A stretch of 64,000 nt of DNA from Calocera cornea HHB12733. Taxonomy: Eukaryota > Basidiomycota > Dacrymycetes > Dacrymycetales > Dacrymycetaceae. The notes beneath the pieces are model-generated. The model had not been told where the DNA came from, did not search any database, and saw only the letters and a program-made list of their open reading frames with translations. The stretch lies in contig KV423937.1 in NCBI GenBank assembly GCA_001632435.1, positions 186,001-250,000 of the forward strand, in the 5' to 3' direction. Positions 57,276 through 64,000 of this stretch are shown here, one piece after another (the stretch's first letter is position 1; every line of letters begins with the position of its first letter). The translations under genes and the position numbers were made by a program.

Positions 57276-57558
57276 CGCTTCGCTCGCTTCTCCTAACTAG
57301 TACCCTAACACACACATCCCAACCCAGTAGCTCACACCTCCTGTTTACTTGCGGTGCCTGAGCAAAATATTGCCATATTTGGCAGTTCCGCGTCCAATCT
57401 GCTTCCGACGCGCGTTCCTACACCCTACACCCTACTCATCTGGTCATTCCTCGCGTCTAACCTTGTTGCATACCACACGCTGGCTACCATCGATCCAAGC
57501 CCATACTCTGGCAACGTATCTGCGATAGGGTAGACGACGAAGAGGAACGTCGCAGAAC

Positions 57559-60238
57559 ATGCTATCTCGATTCCATCTCCCTAGGCGGCTGTGGTCCTTG
57601 CTGCATTCGGATCCGTCAACACCTCGCCCTGCTGCCATTCGGTGGTCTCCGTTCGCGTCTGCTGCTGCTGCTCCTCTGCAAAGCTCTGCAGCGGACATCC
57701 CGGATACTGGCAGCATCACTATGCGACCTTATCAGGAGACGTGCGTGCAATCATGCCTTGATGCACTCGCGGCCGGTTACACTCGCATAGGCGTGTCCTC
57801 TCCAACGGGAAGCGGTAAGACGACCATCTTCCTGTCTCTGATCTCGCGTCTTTCTCCGCCCGAGGCGCGCCCAGACGCGACCCGCGCCCTTGTCATCGTG
57901 AGTAGCGTTGAGCTGGTTGATCAGACGGCGAAAGCTGCTGCTGCGATGTTCCCCGACTTGCTGGTGGAGGTGGAGCAGGGTCGCCGCGAGGCGACCGGCA
58001 CGGCTGATCTGTAGGCTCCCCTCTTTCTGGGATGTAACCGCGTTTCATAACAGTGCTACAGCACTATTGCAACATACCAGAGCTTGAACACATCGTCGAG
58101 GTTGGAGAAGTTCGATGCCTCGCGGATGAAGGCCGTCATCGTAGATGAGGCGCACCACACTGCAGCGCCTACTTATCGTCACATTCTCTCGCATTTCGAC
58201 CCTATCGTTGCAGCCGATCTGGCGTCCAGACAAAGACGTGAACCAGAGGTCAAGCCTGTAGAAGATACCGTAGAGTTGTCACCTGCACGGGAAGAACAGC
58301 AGTCATCGAAGGTGCCCATCATTGGGTTTTCAGCAACTTTCAGCAGACATGATGGTCTCGCCCTGGGAAAGGTCTTCCAGCGGATTGTATATCACCGAGA
58401 TTTCCTTGAGATGATTCGAGAGCAATGGTAATACAGGGTTCCCGCACTAGCGTTGGTCGCTGATCTTTTGGGAAGGCTATGTGACGTTCGATTCACCATG
58501 GTCAAGGCGAACCTCAACCTTCGCAAGGTCAAAGTCAGCAGCACCACGGGTGACTTCAAGGCGACAAGTCTGGCGCACGTTGTCAATGCCCAGAGCATCA
58601 ACAATCTGGTCGTGAAGACCTGGCTGCATCGTGCCTGTACGTTGAGGTCATCTGTTATCAGCTACTCCTAACTTTGCTGCAGCCGACCGCAAATCCACTC
58701 TCGTCTTTTGTGTGGACATCCAGCACGTCATAGACCTCACAAATACCTTCAGGAAAAAGGGCATCGACGCGCGCTTCCTACATTCCAAGATGCTGAGTAG
58801 CGAGCGGAGGGGGCTTGTCTCAGATTTCCGGGAGAGCAAATTTCCGGTACTCGTCAACTGTTCAATCCTCGTCGAGGGCGCAGATATGCCCAATACCGAT
58901 TGCGTGATGCTATGCCGACCGACACGATCAAGGAATCTGTTCACTCAGATGATAGGCCGAGGCATGCGCTTAAGCCCCCTTACGAACAAGAAAGACTGCC
59001 GGGTCATCGATTTTGTCGATAGTATCGAGGGGGTGCATGGGGTTGTGGGTATACCGACGCTGTTTGGCCTTGATCCTGATCACATTGTTGACGGTATGTT
59101 ACGAGCTTTGAGCAACGTGCCGATATCTCACAACGGACACCGCATAGACGCCTCACTGGAGCAGATGGAGGAAGAGGTGGCCCTGGAGAAGGAGGTGGAA
59201 CAAGAAGCCGCCTTTAAAGGCCCAGAACCAAGCTCTGTCACTTACATCGACTACGATGATCCCTTCGAACTGGAACACGACTCGTCTACAGGGTCGCCGA
59301 CGATATACCAACTTAGCCCATTTGCATGGGTAGCTTGTCCCCAAGGAGTCTATGTTCTGGAGTGCTTGTGGAAAGGTTGGATCACCATCGCGCCGAGAGG
59401 GAATGACTTTGAAGGATCCTTCACTCCTACGTTGACACAATGGCATTCGGGATCGTTGACAGAATGGCATTCAGGACACAAGAACCCCGACAGGGTCAGT
59501 ACCCCCTATGGCCGAAAGCAAAGCATCTTCACGGCGGAAGACCTTCCTGCGGCGTTGCGGGCAGCAGAGACGTATGCCGTAAAGAACGTGAGCAAAGAGC
59601 TCCCTCCACTCGCGTGAGCTCAGTTACTTGAGTGCGGAACGGCAGTACCTGATTCGTCTTCCAGATTGCTCCGATCTGCTAAATGGCGTCATGAACCTGC
59701 GTCAAGCCTCCAGATCTCTTTCATCAGGAAGAGGCTGAAGAACACTATCGCTAACCTCCAACGTCTAAACCCTTATGGGGAGACCAATGCAGATGAATGG
59801 CGCAATGACCCTGCTTCAAGCACCCAGATCACTCTCATCAGGAAGAGGATGAAGAACACTATCGCTGACCTCCAGCGTCTGAAACCTTATGGGGAGACCA
59901 ATGCAGACCTCGAATCCCATGAAGACCAGTTCTCCAACCTCACCAAAGGCCAAGCCGCTCATATAATCACTCGTTTGAGGCACGGTGCCCAGGTCGGTTC
60001 TTGCGCACTCGCGCGTCCTCATATGCGCTGAACTCTATGCCAGGCATACTATGAGAATAAGATAGCATCAAAACCTACCATCAGAGTACTCAAGCAACGC
60101 AGGAAAACGGAGCTCCGCGCGAGCAGAGGTGTGGTACAGGTCGGACCGTTGGATGGTCAGCCTGTGCTCCGATTGTGTTCGGAATTCGTAAGGTCAGTTT
60201 GCCCCGATCACCGAAAAAGGTATACCCCTTTTATTTAA
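57559..60238 (+). CDS. IRC3: Irc3-type mitochondrial DEAD/DEAH-box helicase
   Basis: Superfamily 2 helicase of mitochondrial DNA branch migration and maintenance. Join 57559-58010, 58062-58427, 58476-58636, 58683-59613, 59665-59992, 60044-60238, giving 810 residues. The N-terminus is basic and Ser/Ala-rich (MLSRFHLPRRLWSLL), a likely import presequence. Motifs: Q-like MRPYQETCV, Walker A SPTGSGKTT, DEAH box VIVDEAHH, motif III GFSATFSR, motif IV LVFCVDIQH, motif V EGADMPNTD, motif VI QMIGRGMRLSP. The C-terminal family block LTKGQAAHIITRLRHG is present. Oddity: a 38-residue segment starting KWRHEPASS is repeated in tandem as EWRNDPASS (DNA period 114 bp, about 59684-59910); this block occurs once in family members I recall. 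A start at MRPYQ would drop the presequence. Confidence 0.9.
59684..59911 (+). repeat. 114-bp tandem duplication within Irc3-like exon 5
   Basis: Two in-frame 38-codon copies encode WRHEPASSLQISFIRKRL... and WRNDPASSTQITLIRKRM..., both ending RLxPYGETNAD. Several substitutions separate the copies, so the duplication is not brand new. Confidence 0.85.
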
Positions 60239-60606
60239 TCGATCGCCGCAGAGGTGATGAGGATGGTACAATGGCGCTCGAAAGTGAAAACACCTCGTGG
60301 AAATAGGTGCGATATTGCGGCCTCGTTCCGTATTCAGGTCTTGAACACAGCCCCTCATTCCGGAAGGGCTATTGCAGGAGATTCGCTGGGCAGCGTTTCG
60401 TGAGGCATACATACCTCGACCAACACATCACGATATCATACTCATCATTGTAGCATTAAAATTTCAATAGACGAAGAAAATTGCTCCTGTGCACAGGCTA
60501 GTGTTCCTTTCCAGGGTCTTCCGAAGAGCCCAATGTCGTAATGTATCCCACAATTGATTCCGGCCGACCCCAGCCGGCCCCGATGGTATCGCTCACGTTC
60601 GTCTTC

Positions 60607-60615
60607 ATCATATAA
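60607..60615 (+). promoter_or_regulatory. TATA-like element of PGK1
   Basis: CATATAAGT about 60 bp upstream of the start codon, followed by a pyrimidine-rich leader (CCACACTCTCTACCACCCAA). This is the usual structure of strong fungal glycolytic promoters. Confidence 0.5.
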
Positions 60616-60669
60616 GTGCGCCCCCCAAATCCACGACCAGTCCACACTCTCTACCACCCAACGTTTACA

Positions 60670-62128
60670 ATGTCTCTCTCTAGCAAGCTTTCCATCACCG
60701 ACCTCGACCTCAAGGGCAAGCGCGTCCTCATCCGAGTGGACTTCAATGTCCCCATGAAGGATGGCGAGGTCACAAATGACGCCGTGAGTGTCGAGGATCA
60801 TCAGCGCATACATGTGGCTAACCAGCCTCACAGCGCATTGTAGCCGCTCTTCCTACAATCAAGTATGCCGTGGAGCAAGGTGGGCACATTTGTCACCTTG
60901 AGATAACGGAATGCTCACCCAAATGAAGGCGCGCAAGCCGTCATCCTGATGTCCCATTTGGGCCGTCCGGATGGCAAGGTCAACCCCAAGTACTCACTCG
61001 GGCCTGTCGCTCCTGTTGTCTCCAAGCTTCTCGGCAAGGAGGTTAAGTTCATTCCCTCTCTCGAACCGTCTCCGAAAGGGGAGATCGCTTCCGCACCTAC
61101 TGGTACCGTCTTCCTGCTCGAGAACCTGCGGTTCCACATCGAGGAGGAGGGTTCCGTGAAGAACAAGGACGGGACCAAGACGAAGGCGTCGCCCGAAGCC
61201 GTTGAGAAATTCCGCGAGCAGCTTACCGAACTCGGGGATGTCTACGTCAACGATGCCTTTGGTACCGCCCATCGTGCCCATTCTTCCATGGTCGGCGTCA
61301 AGCTCGAGAAGCGTGCCGCTGGCTTCCTCATGAAGAAGGAGCTTGAGTTCTTCGCCAAGGCTCTTGAGAAACCTGAGCGGCCGTTCCTTGCGATTCTCGG
61401 TGGTGCGAAGATCTCCGACAAGATCCAGCTGATCGACAACATGCTCGACAAGGTACGTGTATGTTGCGTTGTACAACAGTATTCGGTCCTAAGCATGTAT
61501 ACAGGTCGACTCTCTCATCATTGGCGGTGGCATGGCTTTCACCTTCAAGAAGGTTCTCAGCAACGTGGCCATCGGCAACTCGCTTTTTGATAAGGAGGGC
61601 GCCGAGAAGGTACATGCCCTCCACGAGAAGGCCGTGCAGAACAAGGTCAAGGTCGTCTTCCCGGTCGACTACGTCACTGGCGACAAGTTCGGTGAAGATG
61701 CCAAGGTTCGTCCGAATAGCCCAGAACCAGTGAGTAATTCTGACTTCTAACGATAGGTTGGCGCTGCGACTGACGAGTCGGGCATTCCCGACGGCTGGCT
61801 CGGCTTGGATATCGGCCCAAAGTCCCGTGAGCTCTTCCGCGAGACCGTTCTCCAGGCGAAGACCATCCTCTGGAACGGCCCGCCAGGCGTTTTCGAGATC
61901 CCCGCGTTCGCAGAGGGTTCCAAGGCCCTGCTCGCCGCCACCCTCGAGGCTGCCAAGAACGGAGCGACCGTTATCGTTGGTGGCGGTGACACCGCTACCG
62001 TCGTTGCCAAGTTCGGCGGTGAGGAGGAGCTCACCAAGCACGGCCACGTCTCCACCGGTGGTGGAGCTAGCTTAGAGCTGTTGGAGGGCAAGACGCTGCC
62101 TGGTGTCGCCGCACTCAGCGAGAAATGA
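60670..62128 (+). CDS. PGK1: Phosphoglycerate kinase
   Basis: Glycolytic enzyme transferring phosphate from 1,3-bisphosphoglycerate to ADP in the cytosol. Join 60670-60783, 60834-60879, 60929-61452, 61505-61705, 61757-62128, giving 418 residues, the usual family length. Motifs: [15 protein letters not shown] (substrate loop), [69 protein letters not shown] and [11 protein letters not shown] (nucleotide loop). All catalytic regions are intact. It is convergent with the aquaporin gene; the 340 bp between them hold only 3' UTRs and terminators. Confidence 0.98.
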
Positions 62129-62469
62129 CTGAGATCCGCACTGTAATCAAAATCAAACTTGCACGCTGTAGTCGTCTAATGGTCTTAACGAAGCTAGCAC
62201 TGTACCCGATGTAGAGAAACGAATCAAACTGAATCTAGCATTTATCTTACTGGTCCACTGTGTCATGATAAACAATGATGATATAGAAGACTGTCTGATT
62301 AATGTCTGATGTGGGTGGATATGTATGTAACGGAAGTCATTACGCTACTCGTTACGGTCATTAGGGGACGGAGGAAGGGTTTGCAATATGTGCTGTGGTG
62401 ACCGAGCTTCGCCATTGTGTTGTCCCTTAGGCAACCACGCCTTCACTTGTTTTCCTAAGACGCATCCGG

Positions 62470-63619
62470 TCAGCACTCATCACCTCTTGTGATCCTGCAG
62501 ACGCACCGGCGCCCCTCAAGAAAGCGGGTCTCGATGAACCTAAACGCGTGGAACGACAAGCCCACAAAGACAGCGGAAGAGATGGCACCGAGCTGCCCAC
62601 CCCAGAGCCAGTACTGGTTCTTGTAATCCCATACGCCCCGACCGTAGCCAGCCATGTAGGTCAGAAGACGAGGGCCCAGATCACGCGCGGGGTTCATTGA
62701 GAAGGATGTGGTGGAGCCGAAGGTACAGCCGATACCCAAGATCGTGATGAAGAGCACTGCAGGCGATGGTCAAGATGGATGGAGATGTATCACATAGTGA
62801 ATGCACTCACTGAGGGGCACGACCGGGAACGCAGGGCGAGGTGTGAGGGTCACCACGTACAGGACGGCAAAAACGAGGGCACAAGTTGGGAAGAACTCGG
62901 CCAGCCAACATGAGAAGGCAGGTGTGTCCATCGTGGGGTAGGTGCCGAAGAGGCCAGCGGTGCGCTCGATGGTGTGGCCAGGGTCGAACAGGAAGATAGG
63001 GTGACTATATGCGCATATGTTCAGCGTACTGGCCTCTCTGAATGGTCCACACGAAGCTTACTAGTAGACCCCGTAGGTGATAGCTGCACCGAGGAGACCG
63101 CCCAGTATCTGGGCGACGTAGTATATGGGCAGCTTCCATGCAGGAACTTGCCCAACAATCACCAGCATGGTCGTGACGGCCGGGTTAAGGTGGCCACCCG
63201 AGAATCGCGATGCGAAGGCGTTGCCAATAGCCAGCCCCACACCCCATCCAACTGGCACAGTGGAGTATGACTGTATGAGTGAAAGGTAAGGGCATATACG
63301 CGTCGATAGAGAAGGTGCATACATTGAACTGGCCATTGTCGGCAACCACGTATTGACAGTTGGCGCCTGTGCCAAATCCAACGAAGAAAGCGGTCCCGAA
63401 CAGCTCGGCCAATGCCTCGAGGACAATGTGTGTCTTCGGGCCAGTGACGGGGGTGTGGATGTTACTTGGCTGAAGAGCATCGCCTGCAGGGCGTTTCTCT
63501 TCGTGGCAGGGAGCATGCCCAACAAGCGTAGGAGGCACGCTATCCGAGAGTACGGAGACACGGCGCCAGGTATCGCTAGAGGTGACGGGAGCGAGAGCTT
63601 GAGATTGAAGGGCGGACAT
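62470..63619 (-). CDS. Aquaglyceroporin (MIP family channel)
   Basis: Plasma-membrane channel for glycerol/water. Complement of join 62470-62756, 62811-63004, 63062-63270, 63323-63619, giving 328 residues. Six membrane helices with two NPA boxes: RFSGGHLNPAVTT in exon 2 and SFSMNPARDLGPR in exon 4. The Asp after NPAR (NPARD) is the glycerol-facilitator signature. The family opening motif LAELFGTAFFVGFGTGANCQ is in exon 1. The N-terminal ~65 residues are cytosolic, Ser/Thr-rich and could be phosphoregulated. The C-terminus is short with an Arg/Cys-rich end. It resembles the shorter basidiomycete aquaglyceroporins rather than yeast Fps1, which has long regulatory extensions. Confidence 0.92.
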
Positions 63620-64000
63620 GCTGGGGCCTCTTTGGAGGGATGGATACGGGGGGAGAAAAGAGGTGCCGCTAAAGGTACCCCAGCAGCACAGGCACCATAT
63701 TTATATGACGCCCAAGACAAGAGACGGGGGAGGTGTGGGCGATCAGAAGTGAGTTGCCCCTTCGATCTGGTAGTTTGCGATGACAGCACTTGGTTTGCAG
63801 GGTCATCCGGAGCTGAGCCGATTTGGGAAGAAACGCACAGGCGCTCGGCGCGTGATGTTTCAGTAGGCGGGGTTCACCATCCAAAGTTCAAGAGCGCTCT
63901 CTATCCGGTGTGTGATGTTCCCATTGGAGACATTAATCCGATTCAGCTGAGGAGCTGTTCATGAGCGAAGTAGACTTGGGAGAAACGCCGGCAAAAGTCC
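63620..64000. other. Upstream region of the aquaglyceroporin gene
   Basis: A TATA-like CATATAAATATGG on the minus strand (about 63692-63704) lies some 75 bp upstream of the start codon. No other gene is supported before the window ends. Confidence 0.4.

Larger units (their letters stand above)
57051..57452. mobile_element. MITE with long terminal inverted repeats and 9-bp target-site duplication
   Basis: A 402-bp element flanked by the direct repeat GCGTCTAAC (57042-57050 and 57453-57461). Ends: left GAGTATAGGTCAGATGAGTA, right (reverse complement) GAGGAATGACCAGATGAGTA. Both continue into GGGTGTAGGGTGTAGGAACG and CGCGTCGG with one 2-bp difference. Similarity continues weakly further in (CCAAATAT... 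blocks). It has no coding capacity. A 9-bp duplication points to the Mutator-like superfamily. It sits in the ~850-bp promoter region shared by two divergent genes, about 100 bp before the Irc3-like start codon. Confidence 0.75.

Overview
The window is nuclear DNA of a basidiomycete fungus, most likely an Agaricomycete. The evidence is that genes are split by many short GT-AG introns of about 45-75 bp, several families are basidiomycete-typical (four DUF6532-like genes, a serine-rich GPI-type cupredoxin, a GH5 steryl-glucosidase), and two 5S rRNA genes match the basidiomycete 5S pattern. I built exon chains by hand from reading frame, splice signals and paralogue comparison. Where every intron restores frame I give explicit joins in the evidence.

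Layout. (1) 0.7-6.0 kb holds three ordinary genes on the + strand: a phytanoyl-CoA dioxygenase-family protein, a mitochondrial sulfide:quinone oxidoreductase and the polyadenylation factor Pfs2/WDR33. (2) 6.8-31.8 kb is an accessory island visibly less G/C-biased in third codon positions than its flanks. It carries a HECT-type ubiquitin-ligase-like gene, a weak small gene, two paralogous MYND-type zinc-finger genes with almost identical exon lengths, a 715-residue orphan protein, four DUF6532-like paralogues (two on +, two on -), a small coiled-coil protein with a basic N-terminus, and an intact integrase (DDE) gene. Each outer edge has an array of degenerate 10-11 bp units (TAGATCCYTG-like), and the two arrays are in opposite orientation. 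I read this as a candidate ~25 kb cargo-carrying mobile element or a composite of several. (3) 31.8-36.5 kb is gene-poor and rich in microsatellites. (4) 36.5-63.6 kb returns to conserved genes: a CBM21 protein-phosphatase-1 targeting subunit, a 5S rRNA, a DHA2-like MFS transporter, an unrecognised protein, an ergosteryl-beta-glucosidase, a pirin with an N-terminal membrane segment, a second inverted 5S rRNA, a decayed O-methyltransferase, a cupredoxin, an unrecognised Ser/Pro-rich protein, a 402-bp MITE with a 9-bp target-site duplication, a mitochondrial Irc3-type helicase, phosphoglycerate kinase and an aquaglyceroporin.

The conserved genes are independent housekeeping or metabolic loci with no sign of a biosynthetic cluster. 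The island is different: nearly all of its genes look intact, its families are locally duplicated with conserved intron positions, and it pairs ubiquitin-type (HECT), MYND and DUF6532 families with an integrase. That combination, plus the inverted edge arrays, is the most promising candidate here for an undescribed system.
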